Origin: Archangium lansingense
Lineage (GTDB): Bacteria; Myxococcota; Myxococcia; Myxococcales; Myxococcaceae
Assembly (NCBI RefSeq): GCF_026626635.1
Contig: NZ_JAPNKA010000001.1
Span: 124,001-188,000 of the forward strand
Reading direction: 5' to 3'
DNA length: 64,000 bases
The position numbers and the translations under genes are program-made. Shown piece by piece: positions 47,268-56,265 of this stretch. A model generated the notes under the pieces. That model had not been told where the DNA came from. It ran no database searches and saw only the letters and a list, made by a program, of their open reading frames with translations. Positions within the stretch are counted from its first letter, which is position 1; the number at the start of each line of letters is the position of its first letter.

Positions 47268-48296
47268 ATGACACAACAACCCATGCCGAACCTCGAGAAC
47301 CTCACCTCCTTCGAGGCCGTGACCTTCCCATCCCTGGATGAGGAGGGACGGGAACTGCTGGTCGCCTGTATCGCCGGCCGCTTCGAGTTGCCACCCGCTG
47401 GCCATTCGTCGGAGGCACCTCCTGCTCGCAGCGACCACCAGTTCCCTCCTCCCATGGAGGACACATGGTGGGGGCCGCCAGACACGTCCAGCCTTCGCGT
47501 GGAGGGACAGAGCACCTGGTTCCGCCCGGCCACCGACATCTACATTTCCGGAAAGGCCTGGGCACCGAAAGGCAAGCCCATCAAGGAGATGCAGGTGGGC
47601 GTCCGGATCGGCCCCTGTCGGAAGGTCCTCCAGGTCTTCGGCGAGCGAGTGTGGGCACGGGGTCTGCTGGAGCCTCGTCCCCTGGACCCCCTGCCCTTCG
47701 AGTCCATGCCGCTCGTCTACGAGCGCAGCTTCGGTGGGGCCACCGAGCCGCGCAACCCGGTGGGCAGAGGTCTCTACGCCTCGGCCCGGGCGGCGGTGGA
47801 GCAGCCACTTCCCAACCTGGAGGATCCCCTCCAGCTTCTCCGCCACCACGCCGACCAGGTGACCCCCGTGGGGTTCGGCCCCATTGCCCGGAGTTGGCAG
47901 CCTCGCCTCGCCTACGCGGGCACGTATGACGAGGCATGGCTCAAGAACCGCGCCCCCCTGTGGCCACCCGACTTCGATCGTCGCTTCTTCCAGGCGGCGG
48001 CCCCTGGACTCGTGGCCTCGCCCTGGTTGAAGGGGGGTGAGCCCGTGGTCCTCACCGGCTTGTCGCCCGACGGGCAGTGGGCCTTCCCGCTGCCCCGGCA
48101 TCGCCTGGCCGTCAAGGTGATCTTCCAGCACCGGGTGGAGCGGCGCCCGCTGGCGCTGGACGCCATCCATCTCGAGCCCGAGGAGCGAACCCTGACGCTC
48201 ATCTGGCGTGCGGCGGTGGTTGCCCATGGGGAGCTGTCCCGGCACGAATACAGCGTGGTACGCGAGTTGGAGCCCTGGGAGGAGGCGTCCCCATGA
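47268..48296 (+). CDS. DUF2169 domain protein (type VI effector-associated)
   Basis: A 342-residue cytosolic protein of the DUF2169 family: WFRPATDIYISGKAWAPKG, VFGERVW and YERSFGGATEPRNPVG are typical. DUF2169 proteins are encoded beside PAAR/DUF4150 effectors and are thought to act as adaptors for loading them on the type VI spike. The ATG at 47268 follows a G-rich site; GTG 47247 is an alternative. The stop overlaps the next start (ATGA), so this is the first gene of a coupled module: DUF2169, KS-like protein, DUF4150 effector. Confidence 0.8.
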   Translation: MTQQPMPNLENLTSFEAVTFPSLDEEGRELLVACIAGRFELPPAGHSSEAPPARSDHQFPPPMEDTWWGPPDTSSLRVEGQSTWFRPATDIYISGKAWAPKGKPIKEMQVGVRIGPCRKVLQVFGERVWARGLLEPRPLDPLPFESMPLVYERSFGGATEPRNPVGRGLYASARAAVEQPLPNLEDPLQLLRHHADQVTPVGFGPIARSWQPRLAYAGTYDEAWLKNRAPLWPPDFDRRFFQAAAPGLVASPWLKGGEPVVLTGLSPDGQWAFPLPRHRLAVKVIFQHRVERRPLALDAIHLEPEERTLTLIWRAAVVAHGELSRHEYSVVRELEPWEEASP

Positions 48297-49351
48297 GCAC
48301 CTGGCCGGAGGAAGTGGCGGTGCTCGGGCTGGGACTGTGTACGCCACTGGGGCTGACCGCCCGAACAACCCAGGTGGAGATGGCGGCCGGCACCGTGCGC
48401 TTCTTCCTGACGGAAGTGCTGGACAGGAAGGGAGAGCCGCTCCGGGCCTCCCGGCTGACGCTGCTGGAGCCGCACCGCACACGCTCGGAGCGCATGGGGG
48501 CCTTGGCCACCACCGCGCTCCATGACTGCTTGAAGGAAGCACGGGTGGAGAAGACCGAGCCCCTGCCCCTGGTGCTGGCGCTGCCAACACCGGGGAGTGG
48601 CCCGGCAGTTGACGAGGAATCGCTGCTGCGCGCACTCGCGGAGGTGGCGGCGCCAGCCCGGCTTCAGGTGCGGCCCGAAGGGCTATGCCGCGACGGACGC
48701 GCGGGATTCTTCGTGGCGCTGGCCCGGGCCATGGAACTGCTCCTGTCCGGGCACGCGAGGCGCGTGGTGGTGGGGGCCGTGGACTCCCTGTGCGACCCGG
48801 GCTCACTGGAGCACCTGCTGGCGCGGAGGCGGCTGCTGTGTTCCTCGGCACGGGAGGGTATCCTCCCTGGGGAAGGAGCCGGCTTCGTGCTGCTCGCGCG
48901 GGCCTCGGCGCCCAGGCGCGACGGGCCACGAGCCCAGGGACGCATCCACGCCCTGGCGCTCGCGAAGGAGCCCCGCCACAGGCTCCAGACCGAGCCCAGC
49001 CTGGCCGAGGGGCTCACGTCGGTCTTCCGCCAGCTCCACGCGCACCCGGCCGCTGGCTCCCGGCGGGTCGCGCATGTGCTCTCCTGCCAGACGGGAGAGG
49101 CTTACTGGGGTCATGAGTTCAACCGGGCATACCTGCGCAACGCGGCCCTCATGCCCGAACCGTTGGTGGGCCATCTGGTGGCGGAGAGTCAGGGGGACGT
49201 GGGGGCAGGCGCCGGTGCCATCCAACTCGGCCATGCGCTCCATGTCCTGGGGGAGCTGGACCCGGAGCACGAACAGGCCCTCCGGGCCCTGGTGTACGGC
49301 TGCTCCGACGAGGGCCGGGTCGGAGCCTTCATCATCTCGAGGGAGACATGA
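48293..49351 (+). CDS. Beta-ketoacyl-synthase-like protein lacking catalytic residues
   Basis: A 352-residue thiolase-fold protein of the kind found in type VI-associated DUF2169/PAAR operons. GEGAGFVLLARAS and the general course fit a ketosynthase. Where ketosynthases have the active-site Cys (xACSSGL), this protein reads CRDGRAGFFVALARA with Arg at the catalytic position. Where the second His of the triad should be (NIGH), it reads SQGDVGAGAG. It is therefore probably a non-enzymatic paralogue acting as scaffold or chaperone. GGGAGGAGG lies before the ATG, which overlaps the DUF2169 stop; its own stop overlaps the DUF4150 start. Confidence 0.78.
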   Translation: MSTWPEEVAVLGLGLCTPLGLTARTTQVEMAAGTVRFFLTEVLDRKGEPLRASRLTLLEPHRTRSERMGALATTALHDCLKEARVEKTEPLPLVLALPTPGSGPAVDEESLLRALAEVAAPARLQVRPEGLCRDGRAGFFVALARAMELLLSGHARRVVVGAVDSLCDPGSLEHLLARRRLLCSSAREGILPGEGAGFVLLARASAPRRDGPRAQGRIHALALAKEPRHRLQTEPSLAEGLTSVFRQLHAHPAAGSRRVAHVLSCQTGEAYWGHEFNRAYLRNAALMPEPLVGHLVAESQGDVGAGAGAIQLGHALHVLGELDPEHEQALRALVYGCSDEGRVGAFIISRET

Positions 49352-50444
49352 CGAAGACATTCGCGAACGGGCGCACCATCGTCCACAAGGGCGATGGCAA
49401 GACCAACATCTCCGCGGCACCTGACGTGTGCAAGACCCCCTCTCCGGGAGGACCGGTGCCCGTGCCGTATGTCAACGTGGCGAAGGACGGCGACCTGTCC
49501 GAGGCCAGCAAGACGGTGGAGATCGAAGGCAATCCGGTGGCGCTGAAGGGCTCGGCCCTGAGCACGAGCACGGGAGACGAGGCCGGAACGGCGGGCGGGG
49601 GCTCATCTCCTCCAAGACGAAGGGGAAGATGACCTGGGGCACCTATAGCCTGGACGTGAAGTTCGAAGGCAAGGGGGTGGTGCGCTTCATGGACGTCACC
49701 CAGCACAACGGGAACACCTTCAACACGGCCTTCCTCCAGGAAGGCGGAACGGGGCTGGCGTATGGGGATGACCCGGTCAAGGGAAATACGAAATGCCCCG
49801 AGTGTAAAAAGGAGAAATCAGAGCACCGTATACACGAGCTGCACTTCGTCCAGGCGGAGGCGCGAAAACTCTCGAAAGAAATCTTGAGAGTGGCCAGCAA
49901 GCAGAAGCTCGGGATGCTCAAAACGCACGAGAACGAAGAAGGGGTCGAGATCCTTTCGGGCTACATGATCGGCGCCCTCATCTGCAAGTGCGGGCAGAAA
50001 CTCTATGCAGCCATGTCTGGTGGCTACTACGTTGATGCGTTCACAGAGGCGGTCAAGAGCCTTCAACAAAGAGATGGCAGGTGGACCCTCTGTTCTCCTC
50101 TGGGCAAGGACGCCATCGTTACGAATCCCCAGGGCAAGAAGATGAAGCTTTCTGAATTCAAGGACAACATCGGCAGGAACAGACCAGGAGTTTGCGCGGG
50201 GCCCCAGCTCATCCAGAAGGCCTTGGGTGATGGACACGTGCCTGGGTCGATGTCCGAGATATGGTTCCGCCCCCCCATTCTCCGGCGCTTCCCCCAAGGC
50301 AGCAAGATCGTGAGGGTCAAGCACCTCCGGAACGAACTGGAGGCAGAAAAAGCATTCAGGCATCGTCAGAGCGTTCCCTCATGTGACACCTGCAAGGTGG
50401 TGTTGACTGCGATGCTCTGTGATGTCCAGGAGAAGACGTGTTGA
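49348..50444 (+). pseudogene. DUF4150 (PAAR-like) effector with deaminase-like C-terminus, frameshifted
   Basis: The first 85 residues (49348-~49600) are a PAAR-like DUF4150 domain: TIVHKGDGKTNIS, TPSPGGPVPVPYVNVAKDG and ALKGSALSTSTGDEAGTAGG. One base is missing in a G-run at about 49598; restoring it continues into LISSKTKGKMTWGTYSLDVK, MDVTQHNGNTFN and a ~210-residue tail to 50444. The tail has a CPEC pair, ALICKCGQKLYAAMSGG, GVCAGPQLIQ and SCDTCKVVLTAMLC. The order (YAAMSG, CAxPxLI, then CxxC) resembles deaminase-fold toxins, but the usual catalytic Glu after CA is Gly here. It would ride the type VI spike. The SUKH gene behind is the likely immunity partner. Confidence 0.68.
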
Positions 50445-50486
50445 GTGCGGTGACCGCGTTGTTCCTGAAGTCACCGGGAGGAAAAG

Positions 50487-51221
50487 ATGCGCGACCTGAT
50501 TGAATTCATCCGGCAATACGATCCGGAATACCCCTCGAAGATTCGGGGAGCCTCCGCTGATGAGACGGTGAGACTCGCGCAGTTGGTGGGTCGAGCCCTA
50601 CCAGCCCACTACAAGGAGTTCCTGCTGCATCTGGGCAAGGACATGGGCGACCTCCAGATGCCAGAGACTGACTTTCGTATTGGCCGGGTGTTGAAATTCT
50701 ATGAACTCGGCAAGAAGAAGCCGCCTACCCGTTTCATCTTCATCGGTGCGCAGGTCGAGGATCCCTACGATCGATACCTCCTCGACTGTGGTGACGGCCA
50801 ACACCAGGACTGTCCCGTGCTCAGGGCCGACCCCCAGGAGCCATTCAAGACAACCGACAATCTCTGGGTATCTTTTCCGTCGCTCAAGGACATGCTCTTC
50901 GTGCTCGCCTTCGATGTCAAACGAATGGGATTGATGCCCCATCGGCGGCAGTTCACGCCCTCTTTCGAGGAAGGAAAAGACGGGTTGTCGCGCGTTCCGC
51001 CCGGACTGATGGACTCCGTGGAAAAGGTCTTGGCGAGGTTGGGATTCGAGAAGCAGCCGTACACCAGCGAACTGAACCCACTCTTCGAGAGAGGCGACGC
51101 GGCCTTCTATGCCAGCCGCAATCCCGAGGGGGGCGGGATGACGGCGCAACTGGCCGCGCAGGATGAGCGGGAGTTCAAGAAGTTGATCGAAATCATTCGT
51201 GACAACACGGCACTCCTCTGA
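50487..51221 (+). CDS. SMI1/KNR4 (SUKH) family immunity protein
   Basis: A 244-residue cytosolic protein. The SUKH pattern is seen near the start: ADETVRLAQLVGRALPAHYK, then EFLLHLGKDMG. SUKH proteins neutralise many nuclease and deaminase toxins. GGGAGG lies seven bases before the ATG. It follows the DUF4150 effector by 42 bases and is the obvious immunity partner. It is longer than a minimal SUKH domain (~130-150 residues); the extra C-terminal part is not recognised. Confidence 0.8.
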   Translation: MRDLIEFIRQYDPEYPSKIRGASADETVRLAQLVGRALPAHYKEFLLHLGKDMGDLQMPETDFRIGRVLKFYELGKKKPPTRFIFIGAQVEDPYDRYLLDCGDGQHQDCPVLRADPQEPFKTTDNLWVSFPSLKDMLFVLAFDVKRMGLMPHRRQFTPSFEEGKDGLSRVPPGLMDSVEKVLARLGFEKQPYTSELNPLFERGDAAFYASRNPEGGGMTAQLAAQDEREFKKLIEIIRDNTALL

Positions 51222-51246
51222 TGTGAGCCCGACCGTTTCTCAGACC

Positions 51247-52533
51247 ATGACCAAGACCCTGCTGGATCACTCTGGCGCCGAGTCCTTCCTGCGCGAGTTC
51301 CAGGAGGAGCACCTCTCAGAGGTGGAGTTCCTCCTGCGGCAACGCAAGCGGCTGCTCCACGAGGCCGGTGCCCGCTGGACCGACGCCGAGGAGACCGAAA
51401 CACGGCTCGCCCGCCACCTCGCGGCCATGCGTGCCTCCGCCGAGGTGTCCCTGGGCTGTGCGCGAGAAGCCGTGGCCAGCGGAGATGACGGGCAGTTCCT
51501 CGCGGGGCTCCATGTGCTGGCATCACTGGCGCCCCAGGAGGCGGGCATCGCCCCCCTTCTCCAGGCCCGGGAGGCGAGCCTCGAGGAAGTGCTGCCCACC
51601 TGGACCGAGGCGCTCGCCTTCGCCGCTCACCCCGAGTTGGCGGATTGCTGCTCCCGAGCGCTGGTCGATGCGCATCCCCGGGTGCGTGCCGCCGCCGCCG
51701 CACTCCTCGGTCACCGCCGGGAGGGAGAACCATCCCGGCTCATGCCCCTGCTCGAGGATGGGGACGGCGGGGTCCGTAGCACCGCCGCCCTGGCCCTCGC
51801 CCGGCTAGGCCACCGGCCCGCCCTGCCATCCATTGAATCCCTGCTCGCCCATTCGCCCACCGAGCATACAGAGCCTCTGGCACGGGCCGCGCTGCTGCTG
51901 GGCTCACGCCAGGCGCTGACGTTCTGTCGCCAGCTGTGTAACTCCGGCATGCCGCCTCCAACTCTCCCGCCGTTGCTCGCGTTGGCAGGGGACACCCAGG
52001 ATCTGCCCGTGTTGCGCCGACTGTGTACGCGCCAGCCTCCCCTCACCGAAGCGGCATTCGAGGCACTGGGCTTGCTGGGGCTGGCCGCCGCCGTCCCCGA
52101 ACTGCTGGAGCAGCTGGAGGCAGAGAATCCCCGGCAGCGACAGGCCGCCGCCTCGGCGCTCGGGCTCCTCAGCGGTGCCGGGCCCGGGTTGAAGGTCCGG
52201 GTAGCCGCCGGAGAAGGCGAAGAAGCGGGCCAGGAGCAGGAAGCGTGGAGCACCGACCTTCGGGCCTGGCGCCAGTGGTGGGAAGCCCATGGGCGCCAGT
52301 TCGAAGGGGGGCAACGCTGGCGCCACGGCCGGCGATTCACCCTCGAGGGCTGCCTGGAGGAGTTGGAGGATCCGCACAGCCCGCTCGCGGTTCGAAGCCG
52401 CACGGCCCTGGAATGGAGGCTCCGTTCCGGAAGGCCCCTGGATTTCGAGCCCGACTGGCCCGTGCGCCGCCAGCGTGAGGCCCTCGCCCGCTGGTGCACT
52501 GGGAGTGGAAGGGCTGGCCCCCATACCCCCTGA
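51247..52533 (+). CDS. TIGR02270-type HEAT-repeat protein
   Basis: A 428-residue alpha-helical protein with HEAT-like repeats visible in VDAHPRVRAAAAALLGHR and GDGGVRSTAALALARLG. This is the TIGR02270 type, commonly found next to DUF2169, DUF6484 and PAAR genes in myxobacteria and pseudomonads. The C-terminal part includes RRFTLEGCLEELEDPHSPL, also characteristic. The function is unknown, presumably assembly or regulation of the secretion-associated module. The start is ATG 51247; a longer frame from 51199 is possible. Confidence 0.78.
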   Translation: MTKTLLDHSGAESFLREFQEEHLSEVEFLLRQRKRLLHEAGARWTDAEETETRLARHLAAMRASAEVSLGCAREAVASGDDGQFLAGLHVLASLAPQEAGIAPLLQAREASLEEVLPTWTEALAFAAHPELADCCSRALVDAHPRVRAAAAALLGHRREGEPSRLMPLLEDGDGGVRSTAALALARLGHRPALPSIESLLAHSPTEHTEPLARAALLLGSRQALTFCRQLCNSGMPPPTLPPLLALAGDTQDLPVLRRLCTRQPPLTEAAFEALGLLGLAAAVPELLEQLEAENPRQRQAAASALGLLSGAGPGLKVRVAAGEGEEAGQEQEAWSTDLRAWRQWWEAHGRQFEGGQRWRHGRRFTLEGCLEELEDPHSPLAVRSRTALEWRLRSGRPLDFEPDWPVRRQREALARWCTGSGRAGPHTP

Positions 52534-52844
52534 GTGCCAGACTCCCCTCGCCATGGCCGAAGCCACCGAGTGGATCCTTTCCATGAAGCCCGCCTTCCTC
52601 GTGGCGCGTGTGGGCGGAATGGGGGACCTGTTGAGGGAGAGGGCTGGAGCCGAGGAGACGAGGAGGGCCGCTGACGAGTGCCAGCCGGGCTGTGCGCCGG
52701 GCCTGTGGAGAGGAGGTGCAGCCCGCTTCAGGCACACGCCGGCCCAAGCGGCCCACCCAGGAGGGGGTGGCAGGGGGAGTGGGCTTGTGGGGCAGTGTTA
52801 CGGCTTGGGGCTCAACACCACGCGCGCTGGGGTGGCCCCTGCGC
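52534..52844. other. Region without recognisable gene, holding a dispersed repeat
   Basis: About 310 bases after the TIGR02270 gene. I recognise no gene. Its right part (52781-52847) is copy 2 of the short repeat at 43398-43462 (GGGCTTGTGGGG ... GCTCAACACCA). The truncated AraC gene enters this region from the right and loses all similarity exactly there. Confidence 0.4.
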
Positions 52845-53647
52845 TGGAGCAGCCAATCGCCCACGGTCAGCCCGGTCTCCTCGTGCACCGCTGTGGCGAC
52901 GTACGAGGGCGTCCGGTCCACCGCCGCCACGTCCGCCAGTGAGATGGGTTCCAGGCTGTGGGTCGCGATGAAGGCGAGTACGTCCCGCACCAGCCTGCCC
53001 GGCGATGGCCAATGCCCAGACGCGTGCTCGCGCGCCTCGCGCTGGAGTTCCGTCAGTAGCAGCGTGAACAGGGCGCTCGTCGCGCGTTCAAAGCCCCGCA
53101 ACCGTTCGCTCAGCTCCGCGTCCAGCGCGGCGATGAGGCGCTCGATCTGCTGGCGCCGCGCCTCACCGGGCAGGAGCCTGAAGGACCACCGGGCGGCGAG
53201 GCTGCTTGCCAGGTCAGCCGCCGAAGGCCCTCCTGTCACCGGGGCACGGCCCGGCGGCTCCGTCTCCAGCGAGTTCAGCAGCGTGGGGTCGAAGGCCACC
53301 AGCCAGCCCTCCAGCTCACCCTCGTTGAGGGCGTGGATCTCCACCCCCGCGGGGATGAAGTGGAGTTCCCCCGGGCGCACGTCCACCAGCTCCAAATGGT
53401 GGCCGCATCCCTTGCCGCCAGTGACGAGGAAGAAGAGAGCGAAGGTGGCGACAACCGGCTCGTGAGAGGACGAGAGCGTGCGGCTGGCGATGTGGCTGAC
53501 GTGGTGCGGGAGTCCCCGGGCGCCGAGCGCCGCAAGCGTGGCGGCGGAGGGTTCCTCGGGGCCCAGGGCACTGGCATCCGACTTTCCCGTGCGCCAGGAG
53601 TCCCTCCTGCCTCGAATCTCCCCGTCCGCCCCGGCGTGGGAGTTCAT
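52845..53647 (-). pseudogene. AraC-family regulator, truncated within its DNA-binding domain
   Basis: The N-terminal cupin-type sensor domain is intact (VDVRPGELHFIPAGVEIHAL). The first helix-turn-helix of the AraC domain follows: FIATHSLEPISLADVAAVD, then YVATAVHEETGLTVGDWLL. After LLQRR the second helix-turn-helix is missing and the frame continues into unrelated sequence shared with the repeat at 43.4 kb. It was probably cut by a rearrangement or element insertion, and without the second HTH it is unlikely to bind DNA normally. The start is taken at ATG 53647. Confidence 0.7.
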
Positions 53648-53735
53648 CCCGGACCCACTCGCGAGCGCTCCCGGCAAGGACCCGGGAACGGGCACGACGG
53701 GTGCGGCAGGACCTCGGCGGCGTGCCCCCGAGCCC

Positions 53736-54195
53736 ATGGAGCCCGGCGACGCGGTGCGCGGGCTCGTGGCCGAGCAACGGGTTCGTAGCGGGTTCGTCCA
53801 TGCCTACTTTGGCCAGCTCCAGGACGTCCTGCTCGGGGTCTGGCGCGCCACCGGCACGTCCGCCCGGCGCAAATCCGGCCGTATCTGCGAGGTGGAGGTG
53901 CGCCTCGTCCAGGCCCCATCGGGGGCAGGTTCCTCGCGGCCACCATCCGTGCCCCCTCCTGCGATTCGAGCATGGATGAGGAGGTGCTCTCCGAGCTGCG
54001 TGCCGCCGCCGAGTCTCTTCCCGCCCCACCTCCGGAGGTGGTGGGGCAGCGCGACTCCATCCACAGCGTCTACCGCTTCTCCTTCCAGCCGCCTCCGACG
54101 ATCCCCCCGCTCGAGTTCGATGTGGTGGACCTCTTCGACCGCAAGGCCATCCCAGCTTCAACCCCAAGCTCGTCACCCTCATCTCGGCGGAGTAG
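53736..54195 (+). pseudogene. TonB-family protein remnant with frameshifts
   Basis: Reading across frames gives a TonB-like C-terminal region: VRSGFVHAYFGQLQDVLL, RICEVEVRLVQAPSG, then after a shift (~53930) ATIRAPSCDSSMDEEVL-type sequence, MDEEVLSELRAAAESLP, SIHSVYRFSFQ, and after another shift (~54150) FNPKLVTLISAE and stop. At least two frameshifts and the absence of the N-terminal membrane anchor make it a pseudogene. It lies head to head with the broken AraC gene. Confidence 0.55.
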
Positions 54196-54659
54196 TCAGA
54201 TACGCAAGAGAGCAATCATTTCTCAAGACTCGTCCTGAGGAAAATCAAGGAAACCACAACACACGCGAGGCGCAATCGGCCTCGGGATCGTTCGGTCACG
54301 AAAAAGACGTGGAGCAGCGGATTTGATAGCCGCCGGTCGGCCCGACAAGCGGCCCCCAGCCGCTGGCTGCCTTCGGGCACCGTTGAACCCGGTACCGCGA
54401 TGCTGTGCGCGCGTGCGCACGAAGACGTCGGCCAGGACGCGATGCTTTGGAGGACTGGCGCCCGCGCTCACTGCATATCCACTGGCGAGGAGTGCGAGCC
54501 GCATGACGACGCGGAGGGGCGTGGAGACACGGGCCGATGCTCGGATGCGCCAGTGTGCGGGGCGAAAGTGGACTTCAGCGGCCCCGTCGCGCTTCAAAAA
54601 GGCGCCGGGCTGCACTAGAAGTCCCTGGAGCACCGGCCAAGTCCCTGGAGTCCGCGCGC
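54196..54659. other. Region without recognisable gene
   Basis: About 460 bases with no family resemblance in any frame and a somewhat lower G+C stretch at 54200-54320. A duplicated phrase, GTCCCTGGAG, occurs twice near 54621 and 54641 just before the next gene. It is likely decayed DNA between the TonB remnant and the small membrane protein gene. Confidence 0.35.
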
Positions 54660-55037
54660 GTGCCGCCCACCGCCCCCCGACGTCGTCGCGAGCCTCAGGT
54701 GCCGTCCCGCTCCTGGTGGCGGCAGGTCCTGGACTTCTTGGAGCTGACCAGCCCCGAGGGCAGGCGGGCCTTCGGACTCGTGTTCGGCCTGCTCGTCATC
54801 GGCTTCTGGCCGCTGTTGCTGCTGGCGGTCATGGACGTGAGCGGGACACCCCGCAAGGCGCTGGTCGCCCTGGGGCCCGCGTCCATCTGCCTGGGGTTCG
54901 CCATACTCATCCTGGTGTGTGGCTACCGGTATGGCGAGTCACTCAGGTGGTCGCGCCGCCAGACGTGGGGACTGGCAGCGCTGTTCCTGGGCATGGGCCT
55001 GCTGGGCGGCCTGGGGCTGTGGTTCAGCGAGGGCTGA
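54660..55037 (+). CDS. Small membrane protein of unknown function
   Basis: A 125-residue protein starting at GTG 54660, with CTGGAG nine bases upstream. After a basic N-terminus (RRRREPQ) there are three hydrophobic spans: FGLVFGLLVIGFWPLLLLAV, an Ala/Leu/Ile-rich second span and a C-terminal Gly/Leu-rich span. No family recognised. It converges with the trigger-factor-like gene, 21 bases from its stop. The start is supported by the ribosome site. Confidence 0.55.
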   Translation: MPPTAPRRRREPQVPSRSWWRQVLDFLELTSPEGRRAFGLVFGLLVIGFWPLLLLAVMDVSGTPRKALVALGPASICLGFAILILVCGYRYGESLRWSRRQTWGLAALFLGMGLLGGLGLWFSEG

Positions 55038-55058
55038 GTCGCGCTCGGACAACGCGCC

Positions 55059-56144
55059 TCAACCCTGCTCCGCCCCCTCGAAGGTGACCTTCGCCTTGTT
55101 CATGACGTGCTTGACGGCGAGCAGGTACCAGCCCAGCTCGGTCAGGCGCCGGGTCGTCTCCGGCGTCTCGCGCAGGGCGGCGTGGACGTCCTCCGCGCTG
55201 AACCCGAAGGGCTCCATGTGGTCGCGGATCAGCTCTTCGAGATTCTCCGGGGTGAGCTGCAGCTTCTCCGCCTCGGTGATGGCCTTCAGCACGATGCCAA
55301 TGCGCAGCCGGCGCTCGGCGTCCGCGCGCGTGGTGGGGTCCGTGAGCCAGCTCCGGAGCGCCTCCTGCTGCTCCTCGACGTCGAACTGGTACTCGACCAT
55401 GGCCTGGCCTTCGGCCTGGACCCAGCGGCGGCGGAGCTCCTCGTCCACCAGCGCCCGAGGCAGCTCCACCGGTGCGCGCAGGGCCACCTCGTCCAGCACC
55501 ATGTCCTGGGCCTGCACCCAGAGCTGCCCGGAGAGCTCGTCCTCCAGCTCCTCGCGGAGGTTGTCCATGACCTCCTCCAAGGTGCTGCCCATCCCGAGCT
55601 TCTCCAGGAACTCGGGGGAGCTCTCCGGCAGCAGCGTCACCGCGCGGGCGGATACGATGTCCACCAGGAAGCGCGCCGGCTTCCCCTGGAGGTGCTCCAC
55701 CGGGTAGTTCTCCGGCAGCTCGAGGGCGATCTGCATGGACTCGCCCACCTTGCCGCCCTCCGCCACGGCCTCGCAGAACCCGGGCAGCGCCTCGATGGGC
55801 GCCAACTCCGTCTTCATGCCAAAGCGTGCGGAGAAGGGGATGAGCTTCCCATCGCAGTAGCCCACGATGTTGAGCTGGACGTCGTCGCCCAGCTCCAGCG
55901 GCTCGCCCGGTTGACGCTCGCGCGTGGTGGCCAGGGCCCGGCGCTTCTCGTGGAAGCTCCGCAGCAGATCCTCCTCGGTCAAATCCTCCGGGGTGGGGAC
56001 CCGCACGGAGAGCTTCTCCAGGGAGGGCGCCGCCACGCTGGGGAGCTTGAGGGCCCCGGCGGAGACGCTGCTCACCACCGGGCTTATCTTGAGAAGGCGC
56101 TCGACGCCCTGACCTGATCCTGGATTCCCTTGATTGCTGCTCAC
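55059..56144 (-). CDS. Trigger-factor-like FKBP chaperone without ribosome-binding motif
   Basis: A 361-residue protein starting at GTG 56144 (GGGAG six bases before). An FKBP-type peptidyl-prolyl isomerase region is seen near residues 90-190 (LELGDDVQLNIVGYCDGK, LPGFCEAVAEGGKVGESM), followed by the helical C-terminal chaperone arm of trigger factor (MGSTLEEVMDNLREELEDEL, AITEAEKLQLTPENLEEL). The N-terminal ribosome-docking signature of trigger factor is absent, so it is probably a specialised paralogue. It lies 121 bases behind a gene for a hydrophobic Ala/Gly-rich protein in the same direction and may be its dedicated chaperone. Confidence 0.72.
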   Translation of the reverse strand: MSSNQGNPGSGQGVERLLKISPVVSSVSAGALKLPSVAAPSLEKLSVRVPTPEDLTEEDLLRSFHEKRRALATTRERQPGEPLELGDDVQLNIVGYCDGKLIPFSARFGMKTELAPIEALPGFCEAVAEGGKVGESMQIALELPENYPVEHLQGKPARFLVDIVSARAVTLLPESSPEFLEKLGMGSTLEEVMDNLREELEDELSGQLWVQAQDMVLDEVALRAPVELPRALVDEELRRRWVQAEGQAMVEYQFDVEEQQEALRSWLTDPTTRADAERRLRIGIVLKAITEAEKLQLTPENLEELIRDHMEPFGFSAEDVHAALRETPETTRRLTELGWYLLAVKHVMNKAKVTFEGAEQG

Positions 56145-56265
56145 GAATGCTCCCGGGAGGTAGGCGAGCCAGCGTCCGCGCCAATGGGGAACAAAGCGAC
56201 GGCTCGGCATGGACCTTGGTTTAGTCCAGCCGAGCCGCTCTGACAAACTGCGAAAGGATGACCGC

